Source of the DNA: Agrobacterium tumefaciens
GTDB lineage: Bacteria > Pseudomonadota > Alphaproteobacteria > Rhizobiales > Rhizobiaceae
Assembly (NCBI RefSeq): GCF_013318015.2
Contig: NZ_CP115843.1
Coordinates: 568,661-632,660, forward strand
Reading direction: 5' to 3'
Length of the DNA: 64,000 bases
Part shown: one piece after another, positions 26,497 through 36,531 of the stretch
Layout: each line of letters starts with the position of its first letter
How positions within the stretch are numbered: the stretch's first letter is position 1
Notes under the pieces: generated by a model
The model's database searches: none
What the model saw: only the letters and a program-made list of their open reading frames with translations
Told to the model about the DNA's origin: nothing
Position numbers and translations under genes: made by a program

Positions 26497-29400
26497 TCAG
26501 GCTCGTCCATGTTGTTGCAGCAATTGGCTTAAGGCAACGAACCGAGGATCACGTTCAAGGTCCGGCATCGCAGCTCGTATTTTCTTGAGGCATTTATCGA
26601 GGGAGCCGAGTGACCAAATGACTTCTCGGCTGACGACCAGGTCAAGAAACTTTAGCGCTTCAGCAGGGAAGCGTGTAGCGAGACCATTTTCATTGAGGAG
26701 ATGAAGCGCGTAATCTGCTTGTTCCGTTCTTTGAAGCCAGTCCTTGAGAGTTTCCAGTGCTTCAGGAAACTTGTCGCCCGTTGAGACAACCAACCGAGCA
26801 AAAGCTGCAGCAATCCCTGGTGTCAACAGGGCCTGCGACTTAGGCCAGACATACCTAAAATAGGGCTTAGCGCGGTTTTCCCAATACTCCTCGATTTTTC
26901 CACCCGAACTGTCCAGGCCATCGGTCACGGTCTGCAGTGCTTGAGCAAGCCCGGCTTCAGGAAGTCTGCTAGTCGCGAGAGAAAACTCGGATTTCAGGAA
27001 ACCTTCCACGGAGTCGAGAGCTGAGAAAGTGAGCAGCCCCGCATACTGATCCGAAAGCTCCCCAAGCTCACCATAGTGTTTGGCCGTCTCTAAGAACTCA
27101 TTCTTCAGTCTTCGCATCAGTGGCCAAAATAGCCTGGGAGACCAAAGGAAGCCTGACCAGGCGATTTTCGCTTCGTACTCAGACGAATTCCAGTCGAAGA
27201 GCGGCAGCAAGTTCTCCTTCGTCCACTCCTCATCCACTCGATAGAGCGAAATGGCATTTGAACATAGGAACAGCCGCCCATTTGCGAACGCCGCAATTCC
27301 CACATTGCACAGTGTCGTCAACAAAGGCGCAATATCTTCGTCGAGTCCCTGCCCATCATCCAAGTCCTGGGAATACCAGAGTTTGATCAGGCCTTCAGTC
27401 AACTCGCCGATGGGATTATTCAAAGCATCCAGAAGAGGCGAAGCGCCAGGGGCTTCCTGAATATCCCTATTATGGTCGAGAAGACGTCCGGCCAACCGTA
27501 GGAACGCAGTGCGATGCATGGCCGCGAATTTCCCGCAGGCCTGAAGCCAGTTGCTAAGACCCCGATTAATGTCTGACAGGACATTGTCCGGGGCATCGAC
27601 AATTCTAGGGCCTACGCATCGCCACGAACGAGCCGCAAGGTCATCGCTCGACCAAGCTTGCAATGCCTGTCGCCAACGCGCCGTGACCCAATCACCTCCG
27701 TGTGCAAGCTCTAAAAGGGCGAGTGACGTTCTTGGAAAGTCTCGGCGGCATCGCTCCAAGAAGTCATCGCTATCGCGAAAATCGGCAGCTTCACGATGAT
27801 TTTTGAGCCATTCTTTCAGCTCTCTACGACTTGCTGGCGCTGCTTCAAAGGTCTGCTCAAAGTTTCCAGCTTCCATATAGACCGGGAACTGATCCCTATC
27901 ACGGACCTCTTCCCACTGGGGGTATCTTCCCCGAATTGATTCGAGTCTTGCTTGCGTCTGGGCATTAATTCGCCCTCCCGACTGCTGATACAAGGCCAGT
28001 ATCCGCCAAGTTTCCCGGTCATTTCGCCGTTCCCTCCGATCCTCATCGCCCTGATCCCACGGCTGCTGGGGGTGATTGAGAACGGATGCGCTGAAATAAT
28101 CGGCTTGCTGTTGGTCAAGAACAGGAGCAATTGCAGCAACGAGCTGCAGTGCCTCTCGTTGAGTTTCTATCGACCAGAGCCACCTTCCGTTATCGGCAAG
28201 TAGAGCGTCAACAGCCTGCTGCGGTCCGAATAGGTCGAGATGGGTTGCCAACGCGAAAAATCGTAGTCGTCGGAATATGACGTGTTCGAACTCGCCCCAT
28301 CGATCAAACTCTCGAACAGCGCGGGCGGGAAAGTTCGCAACGTTGGCAAGCCACGCGTCACGCACAAAATCAATAAGCGCCGTCCAGTCTCTGAAGGCTC
28401 GGTTTTGCGGGTGTTCCGCGATAGAAGGGTGCTGGAAATGGGTTCGGTCTCTCTCCCCTTTCCCGCCATCCACCAAAACGGCTATATCCATCGCGTCGAG
28501 CAGCAGGTTTGTCGCATCAGTAAGGAGCAATGGCAGCGCGGCTTTCCAAGCCTGACTCTTGAACAAATCGCGCAAGGCATATGCGGTGTGGGCTCCGGGA
28601 AAAATAAGCTCCCAGTCTATGCTGCCGTCGCCCTGAACGCCGTCCTCCTCGTCGGATGGCCCGTACCCTTCCGAGATTTTCAAAAGGATGGTCAGGTGTT
28701 CCCTCAACCTTGAGCGGAGAAGTGGGGTAAGTCGCCCCTCCCTTTTCAGTTCCTCGCTCCAAGCGTAGAGGTCGGAAGGATCGTTTGGCTGGTAGAGCCT
28801 TCCCGCAAGCGCCACTTTCCAGTAGGCCTTCATGCTTGGAGATGTGACCACGCCATTTTCTAATGCTTCTCCGATAAGATACCGGAGATGATCTGAGATC
28901 GCGCCGCCTTGCTTCGAAAGCCATATCAGAGATCGCGGGTCATCTGCGTGCTTGGCGAACCAGCGAGCTATATTCCGCATCACATCGTCGGAGCTGTCCC
29001 AGAACCCGCGCCGACGTACAAGCCGCATCCAAGGCGCTCGATTATATGGTGAAGGGCGTTCAATCAGGCTGAACCTTAGCTTTTTGTCTTCCTCGACTGT
29101 AGGCGCGACCTGGAACCGCACCAAGTCCCTATGATTGAACGTGGCTTTCTCGAACTCCTCCAGCCATTCGAACGGAGCTGCCGGTGTAAGATCAGCGAAT
29201 GCTTTTGCGGGCAGACCCGTCCTATCACTAAGAGCCCAAAGCATCCGTCCGACAAAATTGTCCTGCCGTGTGCTGCCTTGTGGCCGCGAACGCCCATGTC
29301 TAGAAATAATTCCTTCCTTGCCTCGCACCCCGTCTCGGTAGCTATCAGCCCAAGCTCTCAGTGTCCGATGAAGCAATGAATGTTCGTTGCTACTGTTGTA

Positions 29401-30209
29401 CAGAATTGGCCGAACGTTTTTGGCTATCCATTCGTCGGCGACGTCGGCTTCCTTGCCCCGAGCATGCCCACCGAACGCATAAGCGTCAGGTGATTTTTCT
29501 CCGAGCAGACGGTCAGCGGCTAGTGCGTCCATCATATAACGGAGCACAGGATCATCGATACTGTATCCGACAAAACATAAAGTGTAGCCACGAAACAGCT
29601 CACTTACGAACCGCGAAGCCCAGCGCTCGGTCAAATAAGCCAGACCGAAATCACCACTGGAAACAACCAAACGCTCCAGGTCGCTGGCAGTTGGAGGTTC
29701 CGTCAGAAGGCCATGGAGATAAACGAGACCATCCCACTTCTGTTTCTTGGGCACAGGAAGAAGCGGAGCGCAATATGATGGATACTCAACTTTCAATTGC
29801 TTCATCGCCTCAATGAAGAGGCGGTCAAAGTTTGTCGTGATGAGCCTGATGCGATCATCACCAGTTTTACTCAAGGATAGTAGCGCCTCGTGGGTCGCTA
29901 GCGCATTTCGCTTTGCAAGATTGGGCGTCAAAATTTGAGCGATGGCAGTTCGAACGCGCTGACGGTGTCCCACCAGGCGGCTTTCTAAAAGACCAATCGC
30001 CGTGTCGAAGGATTTGTTAGTCAGCGCAGACTGTTCAACGGAAGATGGAACCTCGCCCAATTCGACGTATAGTCGATCCACAAGCCCACCAAAACCCGGC
30101 AGATCGGCTGGATATGATATCCCGCTCCGCAAAAGAAGACGACCTGACCATCTTCGTGTGATTGGAGAAGTTCTTCCGGAATATTCGGGCCACTTGCTAT
30201 GAACTGCAC
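26497..30209 (-). CDS. Large SIR2-domain protein (candidate anti-phage NADase), frameshifted near N-terminus
   Basis: The main frame (to 30132) encodes about 1211 residues. Numbered from there, the SIR2-like domain shows RLITTNFDRLF (N101, D103), VYLHGLL (H140, the usual catalytic His) and LCFVGYSIDDPVLRYMM; the remaining 900 residues are helical and Trp-rich with no named domain. This layout is that of defence-associated sirtuins, which deplete NAD+ on phage infection. The conserved N-terminal GAG-x-S loop is split: VVFFCGAG lies in another frame and continues as ISYPADLPGFGG only if one base is restored near 30115-30121. A GTG at 30209 with GGAG upstream would then be the true start. As given, the protein lacks its first NAD-binding loop and may be inactive. 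Confidence 0.8.
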
Positions 30210-30499
30210 CTGATATTCTCCTGGATAATGGCCGATTTTTTTAAAGTAACACAGTAACACTCAAGCGCCATCCATGATGTATTAACATTTTTCACAGCTA
30301 TTCAGGGCTGCCACTTGTTGTAAGATTTGCGCAGGCTAATTGAGGTTGAGCTTTTCACGTTGTGGCCGCGCTTACAGAACAATCCCGCCAATCGAAGCTC
30401 TAGTATGCACGAATATGACTGCGGCGGGTTCAGTCAGAAGAGGGGCTTATGGCGGAACGCCTGGGAACGTTTGTCTGGTTATCGACGGCCGCCGTTCAT

Positions 30500-31042
30500 T
30501 TATCTAAACTGCATGGACAACGGAATCGCTTGCGCGACATCAATGTAACCTGCCGATCTTTCGGTCGCGCAGATAAAGCGCGGCGCTTCGTCTGTCTCGA
30601 TGACCACCGCCGTCAGCCTGCCGGTTCCATATGCACCCGTGTCGACCGCGATCCGGTTGGGGTAAATTTCCGGTAGATCAGTCTCGGTCGGTGTGTGACC
30701 ATGTACGATGATCTTTTCAAATTGACCGGTGTGATCGAGAAATTCATTGCGTATCCATCGCAGATCAAACGAATTCTGCACGTCGAGGGGAACACCCGGC
30801 CTGATGCCTGCGTGCACGAAGCAATGCTGTCCAACGACCACCTTAACGACAGCGTTTCTTAGTAGCGCATGATGATGCCCATAGTATTCATGGACGAACG
30901 CTACGAACTGCTGAACGGTCGGACTGTTGCCAGGAAGATACGATTGCACGGTCGCCAGACCACAATTCCCCTCCAACCAATTTACTGCATCTGTCGTCGT
31001 CAGAAGGCCTTTGAGAACGGTCGCTTCAAACCATGGCAACAA
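30500..31042 (-). pseudogene. Metallophosphoesterase, N-terminally truncated
   Basis: Encodes the C-terminal 180 residues of a calcineurin-like phosphatase: GQHCFVHAGIRPGVPLDVQN, IIVHGHTPTET and RIAVDTGAYGTGRLTAVVIE. The N-terminal metal-binding blocks (GD-x-HG and GNH/E) are gone because the frame stops matching at about 31040, where a nitroreductase gene begins on the other strand. Without those ligands it cannot be a normal enzyme. It is of the same family as the remnant at 11660-12082, but with clear divergence. Confidence 0.8.
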
Positions 31043-31505
31043 CGCAGAAGGGCTGGATTATCTGGAAAGCTTCCTAATCGGTGCCATCGATGCGGCACTG
31101 GCTGCGCAGAACGCTGTTGCCGCTATCGATTCACTCGGTCTTGGTTCCTGCTACGTTGGCGGTATTCGCAACAGACCGGAAGACGTATCCCGCGAACTGA
31201 ACCTGCCCGCCGAGACGGTTGCTGTCTTTGGCCTTACCGTAGGCTATCCCGACCCGAACGTGAAGACTGACGTCAAACCGCGCCTGCCACAATCTTCCAT
31301 CCTGTTTCATGAAACCTATTCGGAGGCCGCACGGGATGATCTCGATTCCTATGACGCGGTGCTTAAGACGTTTCAGGAAAAACAGGGCCTGCCACAAAAC
31401 GGCTGGACAGCGCCCATTGCCCAGCGCGTCAAGGACACCGATGCCCTGAAGGGTCGCGCGGAACTGAGCCAGACATTGCGTCGCCTGGGGTTCGGCATCA
31501 AATAA
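31036..31505 (+). pseudogene. NfsA-type nitroreductase, C-terminal part only
   Basis: From EGLDYLESFLIGAIDAALAA through QNAVAAIDSLGLGSCYVGGI and RNRPEDVSRELNLP to VFGLTVGYPDPNVK this is the C-terminal 155 residues of NADPH-dependent FMN oxidoreductases of the nitroreductase family. The first 80-90 residues, including the S-H-R-S-x-R-x-F FMN-phosphate site, are missing; upstream DNA instead encodes the truncated phosphatase on the other strand. The junction at about 31036-31045 is a recombination scar at the right edge of the accessory island. Confidence 0.8.
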
Positions 31506-31690
31506 TGTTCGACGAGATTGCTTCCGACTGGGTGTCGCCCCCACGATCCCTTGTTAGCCGTCGCGGTCGAAGACGCGGCCTGCCGATTTTTGCGCGTGTC
31601 TTAGGTGCGGTTATGGTTCTGGACGACGAAGCCAGTGCGCATTTCGTAGCGGCAATCGCGAGCCGAGCTCGCAAGCGCCCGGCAGAATGA
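31505..31690 (+). CDS. Doubtful 61-residue open frame
   Basis: Its ATG overlaps the stop of the nitroreductase remnant (TAATG). The product is rich in Arg and Ala with no motif recognised, and the remnant upstream is unlikely to be expressed, so this is listed with low confidence. Confidence 0.2.
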   Translation: MFDEIASDWVSPPRSLVSRRGRRRGLPIFARVLGAVMVLDDEASAHFVAAIASRARKRPAE

Positions 31691-31738
31691 CGCGAAGCCC
31701 TCGCGGCTTATCGGGCGCGCAAGACCCCGGACTGTTAG

Positions 31739-31760
31739 ACGCCCGGCCTTGGTCGGGCGT
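31739..31760. terminator. Hairpin at the end of the amidohydrolase operon
   Basis: ACGCCCG at 31739-31745 pairs with CGGGCGT at 31754-31760 around an 8-base loop. It lies 33 bases beyond the stop of the amidohydrolase gene (minus strand). No clear T-run follows in either direction, so it may be a weak or Rho-assisted terminator. Confidence 0.4.
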
Positions 31761-31792
31761 ACAGAATGTCAGCTGAAGTCGGCAACAGGCAA

Positions 31793-33016
31793 TCAGCGCT
31801 TGATGAAGACACCAGCCTTCATGATCATTGGCATATATGCGCCCTGATGGGTCAGCAATGTGAGATCCTCGAGAGGGTTGCCGTCGACCACAATCAGGTC
31901 GGCATAAGCCCCCGGCGAAACTGCGCCGATTCTGCCTTCCATGCGCAACAGACGGGCTGCGATATGCGTTGCCGATGCGATAACCTCTACTGCTGGCAGG
32001 ACACGCCCGCGAATAACGAATTCTTCCGACTGATAAACATGCATGCCGCCAAGCAGATCGCTGCCATAGGCCATTTGCAGCCCGGCCTCACGCATGATGG
32101 TCAGCGATTCCATGCCTGCCAGACGCACGTCATCTACCTTTGCGATGGAGGCGGCAGGCAGCCCCATGGCGGCGCCTTCGCTGGACAATTTGTCATAGGT
32201 AACAAGCGTCGGGACGGCGAAAGCACCTTTTTCGGCGGCGAATTTTGCCGTTTCGCTGCCGATGAGGTTGCAATGTTCGAGCGAGTGAACACCGCATTCC
32301 ACTGCGCGGCGAATGGCCTGGTCAGTATAAAGATGGGCCGAAACATAGGTTCCGGCATTTTCAGCTTCCTCAACGACGGCAAGGATTTCTTCGCGGGAAA
32401 AACCGAGGAAATGAATGGGATCCGTGGGCGAAGATACGCCGCCATTGGCCATGATCTTGATGAAGTTCGCGCCGCTCTTCAGTTCTTCGCGCGCCGCTTT
32501 TCGCACGTCCGGCACGCCGTCACAGATGCGGCCCAACGCACCGAGCGCAAAGCCGCGTGTGCGCGTCTGGTCGTCATTATAGGGACCGCGATAATCACAG
32601 TGGCCCCCCGTCTGGGCCAGCGCCTTGCCGGAAATGTTCAGGCGTGGTGTGGGCCATGCGGCCTCAAGGGTTGCGGCCACGAGACCGGAGGTTGCACCGC
32701 CAACATCGCGAACGGTAGTAAACCCTCGCGCCAGCATCTCGCCCATGATTTTGAAGGCGCGCACCGTCACCAGCGCATCTGGCAGCATACCATTCTGGCC
32801 GAGATCGGCAGTTGAGGCAACGACGTGAACGTGAGCATCGATCAGGCCTGGCATCAGCGTCTTGCCTGAAAGGTCGATGCGCTGCGCCGAGGCAGAGGCA
32901 ATGTTCTTTTCCACCTCGCGGATGGAACCGCCCTCAACCAGAACCTGAACGGGTTCGGACGGGCGGTCGACGGTGCCATCGACGATGCGGGCATTTTCGA
33001 AAATAATAGCAGTCAT
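31793..33016 (-). CDS. Metal-dependent amidohydrolase
   Basis: 407 residues of the amidohydrolase superfamily (imidazolonepropionase/Xaa-Pro-dipeptidase-like group). Metal ligands: H62 and H64 in GLIDAHVHVV, a Lys in ANFIKIMANGG, His in YVSAHLYTD and HSLEHCN, and Asp in AYGSDLLGG. These enzymes hydrolyse cyclic amides, N-acyl amino acids or dipeptides. It is the last gene of the tetR-livGF-SBP-livHM-GAF operon, so the likely role is hydrolysis of the amide or peptide-like compound imported by that transporter. AGGA upstream of the ATG at 33016 supports the start. The exact substrate cannot be told. Confidence 0.9.
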   Translation of the reverse strand: MTAIIFENARIVDGTVDRPSEPVQVLVEGGSIREVEKNIASASAQRIDLSGKTLMPGLIDAHVHVVASTADLGQNGMLPDALVTVRAFKIMGEMLARGFTTVRDVGGATSGLVAATLEAAWPTPRLNISGKALAQTGGHCDYRGPYNDDQTRTRGFALGALGRICDGVPDVRKAAREELKSGANFIKIMANGGVSSPTDPIHFLGFSREEILAVVEEAENAGTYVSAHLYTDQAIRRAVECGVHSLEHCNLIGSETAKFAAEKGAFAVPTLVTYDKLSSEGAAMGLPAASIAKVDDVRLAGMESLTIMREAGLQMAYGSDLLGGMHVYQSEEFVIRGRVLPAVEVIASATHIAARLLRMEGRIGAVSPGAYADLIVVDGNPLEDLTLLTHQGAYMPMIMKAGVFIKR

Positions 33017-33037
33017 AGGTTCATTCCTGGGAAAGTA

Positions 33038-33502
33038 TCAGCGACGACGCGCTTCCAGATATGCGGGGATGAGAAGCGGCGCCACGGCCTGCGCCTGGCG
33101 CAGATGCTCCTGCGTGTAAGCGCCGCTTTTGTCGAGCAGGTTCATGGTGCCGATTGTCTCGCCATCGTAAACGACGGGAATATTGATGACCGCGCCAAGT
33201 CCGAGGCTGAAAATCAGGTCGTGATCGTAAAAGGCCCAGATGATGGCTTCTCTGTCGGGGCCCAGAAATGCCTCCTGGCGATCTATTACCTTTTCACCCC
33301 AAGGCGTTGGCCCCATCTGTTTGCGGCCGAAGACGGGGTAAGCCTCTTCGTTGGTCGAATAAACACGGGCGACCTCCTGACCGTCCCGGTAGAGGAGAGT
33401 GAAGAGGCCAAAGCCGATGGTTTCCGAGAGGTGTTTTTCCAGCGCCCTATACAGCGTTTGCGGCTGTCCGGGGCTTGAAAGAGCCGCGAGAAGATTGGTC
33501 AA
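33038..33502 (-). CDS. GAF-domain protein
   Basis: 154 residues forming one GAF domain: IGFGLFTLLYRDGQEVARVY, then RKQMGPTPWGEKV and the strand block GAVINIPVVYDGETIGTMNL. The start is a TTG that overlaps the stop of livM by 4 bases, with GGAG 8 bases upstream, so translation is coupled. GAF domains bind small ligands; a stand-alone GAF protein inside a transport-catabolism operon may be a ligand sensor or an accessory enzyme subunit. It is followed by the amidohydrolase after 21 bases. Confidence 0.85.
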   Translation of the reverse strand: MTNLLAALSSPGQPQTLYRALEKHLSETIGFGLFTLLYRDGQEVARVYSTNEEAYPVFGRKQMGPTPWGEKVIDRQEAFLGPDREAIIWAFYDHDLIFSLGLGAVINIPVVYDGETIGTMNLLDKSGAYTQEHLRQAQAVAPLLIPAYLEARRR

Positions 33503-34410
33503 GGTGATGTCTCCGTTTTGGGTGCGGGGGCGATACGTTCGGGCAAAAGACCCTGCGGGCGAAGATGCAGCACGCCCAGAAGCGCCAGTCCGACGAGAAT
33601 TTCGCGCACGGCGGCGACTTGTCCAGGCTGGAGGCCGGGAAAGATTTCTCCAAGGAAGCGTGTCGCCTCAAGGAAGAATACGACGAGGTAAGCGCCGGCC
33701 AGCGCGCCGAGCGGCCGGCCGACACCGCCTGCGGTGACAGCCAGAAAGATGTAAATGGTAATCAGCGGCTGGAAGTGGTCGGGCGAGATATAGGTCTGGA
33801 AATGTCCGTAGAGTGCGCCCGCAAGTCCGGCGATCGCTGCGGAAAGCGCGAAGGTCTGGATCTTGAAGCGGGTCACATATTTGCCCGCGAATGTCGCCAG
33901 TTCCTGGTCCTCGCGGATAGCTTTGAGAACACGCCCGAAGGGCGATCCATCGATGCGTCGCATGGCGAAGAAGACGATGAGAACGATGACGCTGACGAGC
34001 GCGAGATAGAACAGGTTGAAACCGTCTATGCCGAGTTCGGCCCGGAAGGGTGCCGGAATGCCGGAAATGCCGTCGGAACCGCGGGTAAGCCAGCGTTCGT
34101 TCAGCGCGACCATGCGCACCACTTCCGCAAAGCCGAGCGTGACGATGGCGAGGTAGTCGCCGCGCAGGCGAATGGTTGCAAAGGTGGCGATGACGCCCGC
34201 CAGCGCGCCGATGACGCAGGCGAGCAGCATTGCCAGCGGTAGCGGAACCCCCGCTATCGCCACCAGTGCCGAAACATAGGCACCCACGGCGAAAAAGCCG
34301 GCAAGCCCCAGATTGACCATGCCCACGCCACCCCAGATGAGATTGAGGCTGAGCGCCAGTAGACCGTAAATGCCGCCGAGCGTGAGCGTGAAAAGCAGAT
34401 ATGACAGCAT
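33499..34410 (-). CDS. Liv-type ABC transporter permease (LivM family)
   Basis: 303 residues, very hydrophobic, about eight to nine membrane helices; starts with YLLFTLTLGGIYGLLALSLN and carries the family blocks GFAEVVRMVALNE, IREDQELATFAGKYV and TAGGVGRPLGALAGAYLV. LivM-type subunits are the second channel half of branched-chain-amino-acid-like importers. Its start overlaps the stop of the livH gene by one base. Substrate not determined by sequence; the operon's amidohydrolase suggests an amide- or amino-acid-like compound. Confidence 0.92.
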   Translation of the reverse strand: MLSYLLFTLTLGGIYGLLALSLNLIWGGVGMVNLGLAGFFAVGAYVSALVAIAGVPLPLAMLLACVIGALAGVIATFATIRLRGDYLAIVTLGFAEVVRMVALNERWLTRGSDGISGIPAPFRAELGIDGFNLFYLALVSVIVLIVFFAMRRIDGSPFGRVLKAIREDQELATFAGKYVTRFKIQTFALSAAIAGLAGALYGHFQTYISPDHFQPLITIYIFLAVTAGGVGRPLGALAGAYLVVFFLEATRFLGEIFPGLQPGQVAAVREILVGLALLGVLHLRPQGLLPERIAPAPKTETSP

Positions 34411-35276
34411 CAGGTGTTCCTTTCACCCAGTATTCCCGCAGGCCGCAGCGACAGGATAAGCAGGATTGTCGCGAAACCGACGGCGGAACGATAGGTGGCG
34501 GGCAGCACGAGAACGGCCAGTTCCTCGCCGATGCCGATCATCACCGCGCCGACGACGGCGCCGGGGATCGAGCCAAGCCCGCCCAGCACGGCGGCGGCGA
34601 AGATGGACAAGAGCAGGCGCGAGCCGGTCATCGGATCGATGGCCGTATCGAGGCCGAGCAGCACACCGCCAACGCCCGCCAGCCCTGCACCGAGAGCAAC
34701 GGTGATCATGGCGATGCGCGAGGGATCCATGCCCAGCAATCTGCCGAGATCGGGATTATCTGCCACTGCCCGCATGGCTTTGCCGAAGCGTGTGAACCGC
34801 AGGAAGAGAAACACCGCCGCCATGATGGCAATGGCGATCGCCGCCGTCTGCAGCTGCTGCGGGCCGAGGCGCAGGCCGGAAAAACGCCAGTCGCGTGCGA
34901 CAGGCAGATCGAAGCCCTGAAGATCATTGCCGAAAATGAAGCGGATGACATTTTCGAGAATGAGATTGACGGCAATTGAGGCGATGGCCACGGCCAGTGC
35001 GCCCGATGGCCGAAGCCTTGCGAGCGCCGTCTGCTCTGCCACGAGACCGACGATCCCGCCCGCCACGAAGGCGACGAGCGCCGATGGGAACACACCTAGC
35101 CCCAGCCTGGTATTGACATACCAGGCTGCAAAAGCGCCAACCGTGGCATAGGCCCCTATGGCAAAGTTGACATAACGCAGCACGGCAAAGATCGCCGTGA
35201 GGCCAAGGGCGGGAATAGCGATGAGCATTCCCGTCATCATCCCGTTGAGTATCGCCTGAGCGAGGGTTGTCATCAA
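34410..35276 (-). CDS. Liv-type ABC transporter permease (LivH family)
   Basis: 288 residues with about eight membrane helices; N-terminal AILNGMMTGMLIAIPALGLT and the family blocks FAIGAYATVGAF and GAGLAGVGGVLLGLD, then AAAVLGGLGSIPGAVVGA. It pairs with the LivM subunit to form the membrane channel. It begins 4 bases after the stop of the binding-protein gene, the usual spacing for coupled translation. Confidence 0.92.
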   Translation of the reverse strand: MMTTLAQAILNGMMTGMLIAIPALGLTAIFAVLRYVNFAIGAYATVGAFAAWYVNTRLGLGVFPSALVAFVAGGIVGLVAEQTALARLRPSGALAVAIASIAVNLILENVIRFIFGNDLQGFDLPVARDWRFSGLRLGPQQLQTAAIAIAIMAAVFLFLRFTRFGKAMRAVADNPDLGRLLGMDPSRIAMITVALGAGLAGVGGVLLGLDTAIDPMTGSRLLLSIFAAAVLGGLGSIPGAVVGAVMIGIGEELAVLVLPATYRSAVGFATILLILSLRPAGILGERNT

Positions 35277-35280
35277 TGCC

Positions 35281-36486
35281 TCACGCGATTTTCAGCAGCT
35301 TGAGCTTGCCGTCTTCCACCTGTTCGTAGCGGAACTGGCTGTCGGAAATGTCGCCGGTGTCGGTAAAGTCACAGGGGCCGGAGGCGCCCTCGTAATTGAC
35401 GGCCTTGCCGGCGGCGATCAGCTTTAGGCCATCGAGCGCGTTATCCACGATTTCGCCGTCCTTGCCCTGGGAGATCGAACGGATGGCGTCGCGAATGGAT
35501 TTTCCGTCCGCTGCACCAGCCTTAGCCATCGCCATGATGACGAGATTGGTCTGGTCATAGACCTGCGTTGTGTAGGGATCGGGATTTTCGACGCCGATCA
35601 GCGACACAAGCCGCTTGTAAGCGGTGGACGACTGCGCGGGTGAAGGCGCAATTGTGTAGATGCCTTCCACTATTTCCGCCGGGACACTGTCGATCAGCTT
35701 CTGGTTCACCGAATAGGCGAAGGCGATTTTTTTGCCTTCGTAGCCGGAGCGGTAGATGTCCTTCAGCAGAACGGTCGTATCGGCTGCGTAACCGCCAAGC
35801 ACGATGACGTCAGGCTCATAGGCGAGCATCTCGTCGACCTCACTGCGATAGGAGGGCTTCTTGTCGTCATAGATCATCGATTTGGTTTCACCGCCCGCAG
35901 CTGTCACGGCGGCGGTTATGTTGTTAAACTGGCTTTCGGCAAACGGCGTCTGTGGCGAGAAGAAGAATAGCTTCTTCACGCCCTGTTCGACGGCGAATTC
36001 GCCGAATTTGCGGCCCTGAAGAATGGTCGTCGGCTGGGTGCGGATGATGTAACCCTGGTGCGGCAGCGCGGTGATGGCGTCGGCACCCGATACGGTGGCA
36101 AGCAATGTACCGGATTCCCAGCAGATCGGCGCAACGGCTGTGGTGACGGAGGATGCCCATGTGCCGAGGATCGCCGAAACCTTGTCGACATCCACCAGTT
36201 TGCGGGCGGCGCGCACCCCCGCCTCGGGGTTGGTCTGGTCGTCTTCGGAAATGATTTCAATCTGACGACCGAGGACACCGCCTGCATTGTTGACCTCGGC
36301 GGCAACAGCCTGGATGGCCTTGACCATGGCCGGGCCGTATGGACCGCCGGAACCGGTCAACGGCGTCAGCGCGCCAAGCCGGATCGGGCCTGTCTGCGCC
36401 AGAACGCCCTGCGGCAACAGGCCGGTTGCGGCCAGACCAGCGACGCTGCCCATGAAACCGCGACGATTGATTTTAAAGCTGCTCAT
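35281..36486 (-). CDS. Liv-type ABC transporter substrate-binding protein, Tat signal
   Basis: 401 residues. The N-terminus INRRGFMGSVAGLAATGLLP is a twin-arginine signal, so the protein is exported folded to the periplasm. The mature part is a type I periplasmic binding fold: IRLGALTPLTGSGGPYG, GGVLGRQIEIISEDDQ, SAILGTWASSVTTAVAP. The closest general class is the LivJ/AmiC/UrtA group, which binds amino acids and amides. It precedes livH and livM and follows livF. Confidence 0.92.
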   Translation of the reverse strand: MSSFKINRRGFMGSVAGLAATGLLPQGVLAQTGPIRLGALTPLTGSGGPYGPAMVKAIQAVAAEVNNAGGVLGRQIEIISEDDQTNPEAGVRAARKLVDVDKVSAILGTWASSVTTAVAPICWESGTLLATVSGADAITALPHQGYIIRTQPTTILQGRKFGEFAVEQGVKKLFFFSPQTPFAESQFNNITAAVTAAGGETKSMIYDDKKPSYRSEVDEMLAYEPDVIVLGGYAADTTVLLKDIYRSGYEGKKIAFAYSVNQKLIDSVPAEIVEGIYTIAPSPAQSSTAYKRLVSLIGVENPDPYTTQVYDQTNLVIMAMAKAGAADGKSIRDAIRSISQGKDGEIVDNALDGLKLIAAGKAVNYEGASGPCDFTDTGDISDSQFRYEQVEDGKLKLLKIA

Positions 36487-36531
36487 GCGTTGTTCCCTTT
36501 TTTTTAATAATGAATGTCAGGCAATTCGATG

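Noticed and set aside
33565..34242. Long open frames on the plus strand opposite the liv operon
   Set aside because: They are antisense to clear permease genes and their products are low in hydrophobic residues and lack any motif; an effect of high G+C codon bias.
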